DNA of 61,349 nt, taken from positions 1-61,349 of the IMG/VR virus record IMGVR_UViG_3300028383_000142, one strand, 5' to 3'. The DNA comes from a virus. Position numbers and translations under genes: made by a program. The notes under the pieces are model-generated. The model did no database searches. It saw nothing but the letters and a program-made list of their open reading frames with translations, and was not told the DNA's origin. Of the stretch, positions 37,528 to 44,876 are shown piece after piece (position 1 is the first letter of the stretch; every line of letters starts with the position of its first letter).

Positions 37528-38100
37528 CTATACGTTTGAAAGAGGAGGAAAGTTACCGATTGATTTTTGATACTCAAGGTATTCTTCGGCTGATACAGGT
37601 TCACCATTAACGATAAATGTATTACCATATTCGGCAGAATAGTCACGAATAAATTGATCGCGATCAGAGGAGTAGTTATTAATCACAAGAATCGAACAAT
37701 CCTGATCCGCATAATATACGGGTTCGGAAACAACAAAGGCTCGAATCGTAAATTCGGCAAGATACTGGCCCGCTTGAGCCGACCCGTATGTTCCATAATT
37801 TGAACCATCTCTCGCAATCGTGAACCCAGATGGCTTTTGAAACTCATCAACCCATGTATCAAGATCAATTACAGTTCCAGAAATAAAACCGGTTTGAGCA
37901 TTGATTGATAGATCATTGGGTAGTTGACCTTCAATTATCTCATAATTAATCTCACCGCCACTCTGTGAGTCAACTGCATTGACCTGATATTCAAAATCAA
38001 ATAATTCACGAGGATTTGCTGATGTAGGTGTCCCAGTGAATTCGTTGGTCAACTGTCCACCGGCAGTTGTAAATTCGACTAAATGGGGTACTGTACTCAT
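37528..38100 (-). CDS. Putative Ig/cadherin-like (He_PIG type) structural protein
   Basis: 190 residues. The motif GQLPNDLSINAQTGFISGTV (about 58-77) is the core of He_PIG/cadherin-like Ig domains. A second half has ADQDCSILVINNYSSDRDQF and a polar helical tail ending NFPPLSNV. Base composition is more AT-rich than its neighbours. It lies between gp5 and the PAAR gene, so association with the hub or spike is possible; no T4 counterpart. Confidence 0.6.
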   Translation of the reverse strand: MSTVPHLVEFTTAGGQLTNEFTGTPTSANPRELFDFEYQVNAVDSQSGGEINYEIIEGQLPNDLSINAQTGFISGTVIDLDTWVDEFQKPSGFTIARDGSNYGTYGSAQAGQYLAEFTIRAFVVSEPVYYADQDCSILVINNYSSDRDQFIRDYSAEYGNTFIVNGEPVSAEEYLEYQKSIGNFPPLSNV

Positions 38101-38297
38101 TATGATGTCGCCGCTTTCTGTGCTGCTCCCGGCTCGGGCTGACCAGAATACTTTCCACCGTCGGTAGTGGCTTTCTCGATTGTCTTACTCTCGAACCGAG
38201 GCTTGGTTGTGTACCCTGTATCGGCAACCACGACCTCAAAGTCGCTGCCCGGAGCCGAAGACGGAAGTGATGTTGGTACGATCGACGCGCTTGCCAT
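38100..38297 (-). CDS. Small protein of unknown function, next to the gp5 spike gene
   Basis: 65 residues, rich in Ala, Ser, Thr and Pro with a short beta stretch (SDFEVVVADTGYTTKPRF); no cysteines, probably largely unfolded at both ends. Its stop overlaps the start of the He_PIG gene by one base and its start lies two bases from the gp5 stop, so it is expressed in the hub operon. No family recognised. Confidence 0.5.
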   Translation of the reverse strand: MASASIVPTSLPSSAPGSDFEVVVADTGYTTKPRFESKTIEKATTDGGKYSGQPEPGAAQKAATS

Positions 38298-38298
38298 A

Positions 38299-39396
38299 TC
38301 AGTTCATAAAGATGTTGGAGGCTTTCTCGGTAAGGTTACCGCCAGCCGTATCGTTGATATTACCCGAGACATTAGTGCTTTCGTCGCCACCGATCGTTCG
38401 ATTCGAGTTTGCTGCCACGTCTCGGATGTAGTTTGAGTCCACGATGATCGTCTGATTCCCACCACAATGAAGAGAGTTTTCGCCCGTGATGGCAATCGAC
38501 TGATTGGTATTGACTTCCAGTGCGTCTGAACCGTCGACCTTACTCTCTCGGTTCCCTCGCACATACTCATGCTTGTTTCCATCGACCTCAAGGATATAGT
38601 CGCCCTGTACAAGCTGGCGCATGTTTCCCTCGACCGTCACATTCAGATCCCCTTGGATATACATGTTCTGGTCCTTGAGGGTCAGGGTATAATGATCCCC
38701 GACTACCTTGATTGTCGTGGTTCCATCATCAAGGATCTCGCGGTACGTTCCCGACTGGTGCATCTGCGTGATTCGTGTATTATCGGAAGTCGAGTCGTAT
38801 TCCTCGATCATCCCACCTTCATATTCACGAACAGCATTGTACGGGTAATTGGATTCCTGCTCTCCCCGAAGATCCGGTTCGTCCCATGTCACGCGCTCGT
38901 ACTCTTCGCCCCCGCCGCCCGGAACAACTGCCGGTACCTCAAACTTCTTGGCACGGGGGATCTCGGTGATTCGCTCCTTGACCCGGTTATCGTATGTCGG
39001 GTGTTCGAGCCATAGGTCTTCATTCGATACCAGTGACAGTTCCGAGTCTTTCCCCGTCCAGCGAGGATACACGGAGAACGGATCAGAGAACCCTTTGGTA
39101 TAGTCGGGTTCTTCTTCGTTGATACCGGGGATCGACCCGATGACCAGTGGGTCCTGCATGTTCTCATCAACATACATGACCAGTACCCATGTCCCCTCGA
39201 CTAACTGAGAGTGTGTCCCACCGGCTGTTGAATCATTCGGCGGCTGCACGACAAACGACCACGGAAGTGTCTCGATCGGAAGGTCGACCTTTCGCTCATG
39301 TGTATGCGCCCCAAACACGCGTACGCGCACGCGACCCATTCGCTTTGGGTCATTCCGATCTTCGACTACCCCGAGGAAAAACTGGTTATTGATCAT
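38299..39396 (-). CDS. gp5: Central spike protein gp5, without lysozyme domain
   Basis: 365 residues against 575 in T4. Residues 1-110 are the OB-fold: FFLGVVEDRNDPKRMGRVRV, LPWSFVVQPPN, LVEGTWVLVMYVDENMQDPL, VIGSIPG. Residues about 215-365 are the C-terminal triple beta-helix, with periodic MYIQGDLNVTVEGNMRQLVQ, GDYILEVDGNKHEYVRG, VTIGG/NVSGNIND-type turns. Between them lie only about 100 residues with no lysozyme-like catalytic pattern, so the spike punctures but probably does not digest wall. This matches marine relatives. Overlaps gp27 by four bases. Confidence 0.85.
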   Translation of the reverse strand: MINNQFFLGVVEDRNDPKRMGRVRVRVFGAHTHERKVDLPIETLPWSFVVQPPNDSTAGGTHSQLVEGTWVLVMYVDENMQDPLVIGSIPGINEEEPDYTKGFSDPFSVYPRWTGKDSELSLVSNEDLWLEHPTYDNRVKERITEIPRAKKFEVPAVVPGGGGEEYERVTWDEPDLRGEQESNYPYNAVREYEGGMIEEYDSTSDNTRITQMHQSGTYREILDDGTTTIKVVGDHYTLTLKDQNMYIQGDLNVTVEGNMRQLVQGDYILEVDGNKHEYVRGNRESKVDGSDALEVNTNQSIAITGENSLHCGGNQTIIVDSNYIRDVAANSNRTIGGDESTNVSGNINDTAGGNLTEKASNIFMN

Positions 39397-40685
39397 AGTT
39401 CTGCTTCATCTCCAACGCCGTCGCGGATCAGTTCAACCGACATGGTGTACTCATAATTCTTGATGTAATGGCGGATCGCCGCGATGATGTATTTACCCGA
39501 GTTGAACTTATCAAGATCATCTTCATTCTGCCCCAGCTTGGGCATAAACCGCGAGAGTTCGTAGTTCACGGTCTTTCCAACCCCAAACGGCTGGTTTGAT
39601 TCGATCGTATATGCTACCGAGTCCATATACAGCTTGACCGTACTCATTGAGTGACGCCGAGAGTACGAGTTCAGGAGAGAAAGATCATAGTCATCGATCG
39701 TATTCAGGTTCGGGAAGTCATCGTTATATGCATACTGGTTTCGATGAAGAAACAGATTCCGGGTCGAGAACTGTTCGTTTGGTGCCGACCCGTTCACCAC
39801 ATACTGGGGAGATACCCAGTCTTTGGCAAGTGACGGGGCGAGTGATTTGTAGTCAAAGTCCAGTTTCTGGTACTCATGACTCGACGGATCGGTGATCGTG
39901 ACAGTTGACCCGAGTGTCCCCTTGTTCAGATTCCCGTACATGTCATATGCCCGTGAGATGGATTCGTCGAACACCATCCCCCGATCTTCGACCGCCATCT
40001 TCGATGCCTGTGCCCCCTTGTCGGTATTGGTCGGCTTCCGAGCCGATATCGTCATGATCGGTTCCTGTGAGTACATTCGGGCAAGCGAGTCGACCTTAAT
40101 CTCATTGGGGTAGAATGAGTCATACACAAACAGTGGGGTTTCGTCCTCGGCAAGGTTTGCTCCCCTGACCATGTCGACGGCCTGCAACGGCTTCATGTAC
40201 GGGAACACGACATTGTGCGATGTCTTGCCCGCCACCTCGGATGTGACCGATGCACCAAGTTGTTCGGTAAAGATGTCAGAAATAATCTCATCGGCCTTCC
40301 CTTTGTATGCCTTGGAGAAGAGAGAGACGGCATTCCGTGTCTGGACGACCGATGCAAGGGACAACTCATATGTCCCGACACCGTCAAGGGATCGGGCCAC
40401 GTCCTTTACCTTCGTGATATAGAACACCCGAGTAGTCTGAGTATCATCTCGCTCCCACGATACAGTGGCCCGCTCCTGTCCGATAAAAGGGAAGTCGGTG
40501 AGCATCATCGAGTTGTCGACGACGATCATCTGACCGTACACATACGGATAGTAGATCGATTCGTACAATGACAGTTCGGTGATGTTCCCCGAGATATCAT
40601 AGAACTCCGAGTCATGGGCCACGATACCCACTTCGAGTGCTCGGATTCCTTGGGGGGCTACATTCAGGAGTTTTTCTTCAGACAT
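39393..40685 (-). CDS. gp27: Baseplate hub protein gp27-like
   Basis: 430 residues (T4: 391). N-terminal beta-barrel features: YDISGNITELSLYESIYYPY followed by VYGQMIVVDNSMMLTDFPFI; VFYITKVKDVAR; a late block YTIESNQPFGVGKTVNYELS and IAAIRHYIKNYEYTMSVELI. Layout and neighbour (gp5 overlapping by ATGA) match the hub trimer that holds the spike and adapts sixfold tube to threefold spike. Confidence 0.8.
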   Translation of the reverse strand: MSEEKLLNVAPQGIRALEVGIVAHDSEFYDISGNITELSLYESIYYPYVYGQMIVVDNSMMLTDFPFIGQERATVSWERDDTQTTRVFYITKVKDVARSLDGVGTYELSLASVVQTRNAVSLFSKAYKGKADEIISDIFTEQLGASVTSEVAGKTSHNVVFPYMKPLQAVDMVRGANLAEDETPLFVYDSFYPNEIKVDSLARMYSQEPIMTISARKPTNTDKGAQASKMAVEDRGMVFDESISRAYDMYGNLNKGTLGSTVTITDPSSHEYQKLDFDYKSLAPSLAKDWVSPQYVVNGSAPNEQFSTRNLFLHRNQYAYNDDFPNLNTIDDYDLSLLNSYSRRHSMSTVKLYMDSVAYTIESNQPFGVGKTVNYELSRFMPKLGQNEDDLDKFNSGKYIIAAIRHYIKNYEYTMSVELIRDGVGDEAEL

Positions 40686-40690
40686 TACTA

Positions 40691-41443
40691 TTATGATCTC
40701 TGTTCTTCAGACAGACGAATTTCATCCCCAAACCGCTTGACGATATCGTAGATAAACTCAGGACGAATAACCTTGATCTGGCTCTTCTGCTCATTCAGAT
40801 CCGATTCGACATTCTGGATCGACACCTCGGTTGCCGAGGCGGCAGTAGAGGTAACCCGATTCCCGTCCGAGTCGAGGAAATGATCCGGTGCCATGTACGT
40901 CGGGATCTTGATGTTGACAGAGACTTGATCACCAGAGTCTGCGCCGACCAGTACACCGGAATCAGGAGGTGTGGAGAAAAGATCAGAGACTGACGTGGAG
41001 GTGACCGGAAGTACATGGACAAAGTTTCGGGTCGGGTACTTGCCAATGATCTGGACAACCTGATCCGAGTCATACACCCCCAACTCATCGAGCGTAAACT
41101 TCCCGACCAGTGAATCGGACTCCGAGACAATCAGTGCCGACCCCGGATACTTCTTCTGGAGGTATGCCTGTAACATCTGCGTGTCTCGCGGCATGTCGCC
41201 CCACACATTGATGATTCGTGAGTTGATCAGGGGGATGGTCCAGTAGTAGTCAACTGTCCCGTACAGGGTGTGTGAGATCGTGTCGAGCCGTTCGTCCGGT
41301 CGGACATTGTAGTAGGTATAGAACGATATATCATCGGCGATACGCGAGAAGATCGCCGTGTATGTCGACAGGTTCGTGACCTGCTTTTTCACGCGGTCAG
41401 AGAACAGGTAATCGCGCTTGTCGAATTGCGTGAAGTATGTCAT
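40691..41443 (-). CDS. gp53: Baseplate wedge protein gp53
   Basis: 250 residues with start at ATG 41443 (MTYFTQFDKRDYLFSD); an in-frame GTG at 41476 would add 11 residues and overlap gp48 and is judged less likely. The block ERLDTISHTLYGTVDYYWTI PLINS corresponds to the LysM-like domain of gp53, with the conserved YYW. T4 gp53 is 196 residues; the extra length is at the C-terminus (charged, STAASATEVSIQNVESDL). gp53 clamps wedges around the hub. Confidence 0.85.
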   Translation of the reverse strand: MTYFTQFDKRDYLFSDRVKKQVTNLSTYTAIFSRIADDISFYTYYNVRPDERLDTISHTLYGTVDYYWTIPLINSRIINVWGDMPRDTQMLQAYLQKKYPGSALIVSESDSLVGKFTLDELGVYDSDQVVQIIGKYPTRNFVHVLPVTSTSVSDLFSTPPDSGVLVGADSGDQVSVNIKIPTYMAPDHFLDSDGNRVTSTAASATEVSIQNVESDLNEQKSQIKVIRPEFIYDIVKRFGDEIRLSEEQRS

Positions 41444-41450
41444 ATCAGTA

Positions 41451-42200
41451 TCAGTATCCTGCCTCGACCAGTTCACGGGAAATCGGTCGCAGTTCAGTGA
41501 ACGTCAGGTCAAGCGTCGTCTCGACCGGCGCATTGTTCACCTGAAAAAACGACGATGAATTGGGGTTATAGGTTACATTGATCGATGTACACGCCACTTC
41601 GGGCATCCGGATGATTGATTCGTTTACCTGTTTATACTGAATCGTAAACGTGTCGGGGAACACAAAGTCCAGACCACCCGAGTGCTGGCGCGGGTACGCT
41701 GCCGTACGAAAGAACTTGATGATATCGGGAAGTGCGTACGCTTCATTAAACGACTGGGGAATGAACTGAAACGAAAAGGAGAACTCTCGAATCCCCGGTG
41801 ACTTGAACAGCATAAACTCACGAGGGTTGGTGACCAGACCCCGTGACCGATCGTACAGAGCACGACCCCCTTCACCACCAAGAAGGTTGGTGAGCGATCG
41901 CCCCGCCTTACCAAGACCAGTCTGAGCAACCTGCAACACATCATCGGGCGTCACGTCAGATGTACGAGACATGTTGTTGATCACACCACCGACCAGACCA
42001 CCTTCGTACGTATCATAGTTGAGTGAGTCATTGATCGAGTGATTGGTCGGAAAGTACAGGGCGACTGAATCACCGAGTTTCTGCTGGGCAATTGCCGCAG
42101 TCGAACGCACTCGACTCTTGTACTGTGGCCGCTGTGTCGTAAACAGGAGCCATGGTGTCTCGAATGCATCGATGTCAGCGGGATATCTGTACTGTGCCAT
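41451..42200 (-). CDS. gp48: Baseplate tail-tube cap gp48-like
   Basis: 249 residues. The C-terminal half is the tube-cap fold signature: FKSPGIREFSFSFQFIPQSF, ALPDIIKFFRTAAYPRQHSG, VACTSINVTYNPNSSSFFQV, LTFTELRPISRELVEAGY. gp48 and gp54 in T4 initiate tube assembly on the hub; the family match fits gp48 best. First gene of the leftward baseplate operon, with a late promoter at 42245. Confidence 0.8.
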   Translation of the reverse strand: MAQYRYPADIDAFETPWLLFTTQRPQYKSRVRSTAAIAQQKLGDSVALYFPTNHSINDSLNYDTYEGGLVGGVINNMSRTSDVTPDDVLQVAQTGLGKAGRSLTNLLGGEGGRALYDRSRGLVTNPREFMLFKSPGIREFSFSFQFIPQSFNEAYALPDIIKFFRTAAYPRQHSGGLDFVFPDTFTIQYKQVNESIIRMPEVACTSINVTYNPNSSSFFQVNNAPVETTLDLTFTELRPISRELVEAGY

Positions 42201-42208
42201 GTCTGCTC

Positions 42209-42216
42209 TATAAATA
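42209..42216 (+). promoter_or_regulatory. T4-type late promoter box (rightward, for gp4)
   Basis: Exact TATAAATA on the plus strand; predicted start about 42222, gp4 starts at 42252. It lies inside the leader of the leftward transcript. Confidence 0.75.
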
Positions 42217-42244
42217 GTAGGGTTACTGGTCGTTATACTAACCT

Positions 42245-42252
42245 TATTTATA
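42245..42252 (-). promoter_or_regulatory. T4-type late promoter box (leftward, for gp48 operon)
   Basis: Exact TATAAATA on the minus strand, overlapping the first base of gp4; predicted start about 42239. Together with the rightward box the two 5' leaders would overlap by about 18 bases. Confidence 0.75.
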
Positions 42253-42704
42253 TGCCAACATACAAAGGAAAATACAAAGTCAAGAACCGAGATAAGTATG
42301 TCGGGGATGTTGACAATGTTGTGTACCGATCACTGTGGGAGCGGAATGCTTTTCGATGGCTGGAGTCCAACTCAAATATCAAGGCTTGGGCTGCTGAAGA
42401 GGTAGTGGTGCCTTACCTGTGTGAGACAGATGGAAAAATACATCGGTACTTCCTAGACCTTTGGTTCAAGACCTCGGATGGTGAGACATACATCATCGAG
42501 ATCAAGCCCAAAAAAGAGACCGTACCACCCAAGAAACCCAAGCGGGGGGGCCGACAGCGACATCTGTCCGAGTCACTCACATACGTGAAGAATCAATCTA
42601 AGTGGAAAGCTGCACACCAGTTTGCTCAATCAAAAGGATGGCACTTCCAGATATGGACCGAGGACACTCTTCGTGAACTGGGGATCAAGATTCTCAAAGG
42701 GTGA
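42252..42704 (+). CDS. gp4: Head completion protein gp4
   Basis: 150 residues, the same length as T4 gp4. Motifs: YKGKYKVKNRDKYVGDVDNV, VYRSLWERNAFRWLE, YFLDLWFKTSDGETYIIEIK PK, KWKAAHQFAQSKGWHFQIWT EDTL. The E...D...EIK arrangement is that of a PD-(D/E)XK nuclease fold, in keeping with gp4/gp50 acting on packaged DNA ends before tail joining. First gene of the plus-strand block. Confidence 0.9.
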   Translation: MPTYKGKYKVKNRDKYVGDVDNVVYRSLWERNAFRWLESNSNIKAWAAEEVVVPYLCETDGKIHRYFLDLWFKTSDGETYIIEIKPKKETVPPKKPKRGGRQRHLSESLTYVKNQSKWKAAHQFAQSKGWHFQIWTEDTLRELGIKILKG

Positions 42705-42770
42705 GCCACTGGGCACTCGACTAAATACACCTGTATGGAATTATTTATCGGATGATCCATCAATGCGATG

Positions 42771-42789
42771 AGGGGGTATTCACCCCCCT
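42771..42789. other. G/C-rich hairpin between gp4 and the next gene
   Basis: AGGGGG, six-base loop tattca, CCCCCCT: a near-perfect short stem with no T-run on either strand. Could pause transcription or protect an mRNA end. On the minus strand it lies just downstream of the consensus sigma70 promoter at 42804-42832. Confidence 0.5.
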
Positions 42790-42803
42790 GAGCGGCTGAA
42801 TAC

Positions 42804-42832
42804 ATTATACACGACAAAACAGAGTTTGTCAA
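42804..42832 (-). promoter_or_regulatory. Perfect consensus sigma70 promoter, antisense to gp4
   Basis: On the minus strand: TTGACA (42832-42827), 17-base spacer, TATAAT (42809-42804). This is the textbook optimum for host sigma70-type RNA polymerase. Transcription would start near 42797 and run leftward, antisense to gp4, and could reach the gp48 operon. No convincing minus-strand gene lies before gp48, so the product may be a small or antisense RNA. Confidence 0.75.
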
Positions 42833-42851
42833 GTAGGAATTTAAGAGATCT

Positions 42852-43448
42852 ATGGCAGAACAAGAATCATCACTGTTTACGCAGCTACAGGCAGCGGCTT
42901 TTCGCGAGGGTCTGAGGCCGCACAGTAAGAAGGCGCGTAACTGGTTTCGCAAGAAGGCTCAGGATCTTGGTCGGATCAACAAACTGGATCTGATTGCCGA
43001 CAAACGTCTTACACAACTTGATCGTCCGGCCCCCGGACAGATGTTCCTGTTTACATACGATCCTAAGACCAAAAAGCAGCTCCCGTACTATGACACATTT
43101 CCACTCATCCTGATGGTCGACTATACCGACACGGGATTCTATGGCCTGAACCTCCATTATCTGCCTCCGGCACCGAGGGCCAAACTCTTTGATGCGCTCC
43201 TCCAGACGGCAAACAACAAACGGTTCGATGACTCGACCAAACTGAAAATCAACTACCAGATCCTCAAGTCGACCGAGAAGTACAAGGCATTTCGCCCATG
43301 CTTTAAGCAGTACCTGTCCGGGAAGGTCAAGTCCAAGATCGTGCGGGTTGATGCCCCTGAGTGGCCAATTGCCATGTTCCTCCCGACCGAGTCGTTCAAG
43401 AAGGCGTCGACCGAACAGGTGTGGCGCGAGTCAAGGAAAATGCTATGA
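42852..43448 (+). CDS. Conserved T4-like protein, possibly DNA end protector gp2
   Basis: 198 residues. Basic N-terminus (SKKARNWFRKKAQDLGRINK), then PAPGQMFLFTYDPKTKKQLP with YYDTFPLILMV and FYGLNLHYLPPAPRAKLFDA LL, then IPKS-like basic C-terminus. T4 has gene 2 (end protector) directly beside gene 4, and the gp4 neighbour here is basic and conserved in T4-like phages, so gp2 is the best guess; I cannot show the homology. Its stop overlaps the next ATG (ATGA). Confidence 0.55.
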   Translation: MAEQESSLFTQLQAAAFREGLRPHSKKARNWFRKKAQDLGRINKLDLIADKRLTQLDRPAPGQMFLFTYDPKTKKQLPYYDTFPLILMVDYTDTGFYGLNLHYLPPAPRAKLFDALLQTANNKRFDDSTKLKINYQILKSTEKYKAFRPCFKQYLSGKVKSKIVRVDAPEWPIAMFLPTESFKKASTEQVWRESRKML

Positions 43449-43969
43449 CCGCTAAGATCGACGACTTCAAGGCAGCATTCGAGACAGGGTTTGCCCGACC
43501 TAATCGGTACAAGGTCATCATGCCAAGAAACCCGGCAGGGGTTGGTGATTCATACCGCCTGAACATTATGTGCGACTCGGTCACGATGCCGGGACGCCAG
43601 ATCTTTACTCAGGATATATCCAAGACCCTCAAGACCAACAAAGTAGCGTATACGTTTGACTCACGGGACGTGGCCATATCGTTTTTTCTGGATAATGACT
43701 GGTACCCATGGGAGTACATAAATAGTTGGCACAGTAGCATAATCCCGAACGTCGAGGGTTCTCGGAATTTTGCCGTCGGGTTCAAAGACGACTATACCGG
43801 GCAGATTGAAATTGAGCATCTCGATCAGGAGAACAAGATAACTAATGCGATTGTCCTGAAAGAGGCATTCCCGACTACATTATCAGCGATTGATCTGGGG
43901 AATGGAGAGTCAGGCGAAGTGGTGCGAATTGAAGCGACATTTACATACGATAACTGGGAGATACGATAA
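43445..43969 (+). CDS. Tail-tube-fold protein (gp19/gp54-like)
   Basis: 174 residues from ATG 43445; the frame is open further upstream but that part lies inside the previous gene. FARPNRYKVIMP, CDSVTMPGRQIFTQDI, ISFFLDNDWYPWEYINSW, NFAVGFKDDYTGQIEIEHLD, FPTTLSAIDLGNG and a final TFTYDNWEI are the pattern of tube-type proteins in T4-like phages. Because it lies right before the chaperone and tape-measure genes, it could be a tube initiator (gp54-like) or a tube paralogue. gp54 in T4 is longer (320). Confidence 0.7.
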   Translation: MTAKIDDFKAAFETGFARPNRYKVIMPRNPAGVGDSYRLNIMCDSVTMPGRQIFTQDISKTLKTNKVAYTFDSRDVAISFFLDNDWYPWEYINSWHSSIIPNVEGSRNFAVGFKDDYTGQIEIEHLDQENKITNAIVLKEAFPTTLSAIDLGNGESGEVVRIEATFTYDNWEIR

Positions 43970-43971
43970 TC

Positions 43972-44691
43972 ATGGCCCTACCAAAAATTGAAACACCGAA
44001 GTACGAACTTACGATTCCTTCGACATCCGAGAAGGTGACGTACCGCCCGTATCTTGTCAAGGAAGAGAAGGTACTGATGATGGCGATGGAGTCAGATGAC
44101 AATCAGCAGATGGCTCGGGCACTCAAGGAAGTGGTCGTTGCGTGTGTCGACTTCCCTCCGAATGGATCGGGTGTCGATGATCTGGCGATGTTTGACTTGG
44201 AGTATATCTTCTCGCAGCTACGCGCCAAGTCGGTCGGCGAGACTACCGAGGTGGGCATGACCTGCGAGTCATGCGAAAAGAAAAACGATGTCGAGATCAA
44301 TCTTGAGAACGTGTATGTCACGTCAGAAGATGTCAAGAGTCAGAACATTCAGATCACCGATACGATCGGCGTGACGATGAGATATCCGTCGGTCGACGCC
44401 GTGTTGAAGACACAGGGTAACGGTGATTCAAAGCAGCTTGATCAGGTGTTCTCCCTGATCATTTCGTGCATCGATTCAATTTATGCGGGCGACGAAGTGT
44501 ACGATGCCCGCCAGCAGGAACAATCCGAACTGAATGAGTTTGTCGAGTCCCTGAACTCTGAACAGTTCTCTCGCATTCAGGGGTTCATCGAGAAGATGCC
44601 ACAGGCATCACTTGACATATCGTTCAAGTGTGTATCGTGTGGTCACGACAATCAGTACACACTACGTGGTCTTGCCAATTTTTTCGGGTAG
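43972..44691 (+). CDS. gp26: gp26, baseplate hub assembly / tail-assembly chaperone, zero-frame product
   Basis: 239 residues (T4: 208). Features: VTYRPYLVKEEKVLMMAMES, two zinc-like knuckles (CESCEKK about 101-107 and CVSCGHDNQY at 224-233), a helical C-terminal part EFVESLNSEQFSRIQGFIEK, end LRGLANFFG. T4 gp26 was placed genetically in hub assembly. The gene sits between a tube-fold gene and the tape measure, where other tailed phages have the tail-assembly chaperone. It ends on a slippery UUUUUUC, so a longer fused product is predicted. Confidence 0.8.
   Translation: MALPKIETPKYELTIPSTSEKVTYRPYLVKEEKVLMMAMESDDNQQMARALKEVVVACVDFPPNGSGVDDLAMFDLEYIFSQLRAKSVGETTEVGMTCESCEKKNDVEINLENVYVTSEDVKSQNIQITDTIGVTMRYPSVDAVLKTQGNGDSKQLDQVFSLIISCIDSIYAGDEVYDARQQEQSELNEFVESLNSEQFSRIQGFIEKMPQASLDISFKCVSCGHDNQYTLRGLANFFG
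44679..44685 (+). promoter_or_regulatory. Programmed -1 ribosomal frameshift site U UUU UUC
   Basis: Zero frame reads AAT TTT TTC GGG TAG. The heptamer T TTT TTC fits the X XXY YYZ rule for -1 slippage two codons before the gp26 stop. Slippage leads into a 63-codon open frame that has no start signal of its own. A short GGG/CCC stem (44686-44694) follows but is weak. Confidence 0.65.
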
Positions 44692-44876
44692 CCCTTTCCC
44701 ATGATACGTTGGTCAACCATTATAAGGTCAACTTCACGATGATGCAGCATCACAATTACTCTCTCACAGAACTGGAAGAGATGATGCCATGGGAAAGGGA
44801 GGTATACATTTCCTTGCTGGCCGAGCATATCCGCAAGGAAAACGAACAGGTTCGATCCCAGAAAAGTAGGATGTAA
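44685..44876 (+). CDS. -1 frameshift extension of gp26 (gp51-like), reached from the slippery site
   Basis: 63 codons in the -1 frame: starts RVALSHDTLVNHYKVNF, then MMQHHNYSLTELEEMMPWER EVYISLLAEH and a charged tail. The 'SLTElEeMmPwEReiY' helix recurs in T4-like phages downstream of gp26. No ribosome site precedes the in-frame ATGs near 44739, so expression by frameshift (238 + 63 = 301 residues) fits best. It ends TAATG, overlapping the tape measure start by one base. If translated alone it would be a small hub-assembly protein comparable to gp51. Confidence 0.6.
   Translation, partial: RVALSHDTLVNHYKVNFTMMQHHNYSLTELEEMMPWEREVYISLLAEHIRKENEQVRSQKSRM

Noticed and set aside
42626-42952. Minus-strand frame of 108 codons near the consensus promoter
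   Set aside because: Its start lies upstream of the promoter, the remaining part begins at the -10 itself, and no ribosome site or family is seen.
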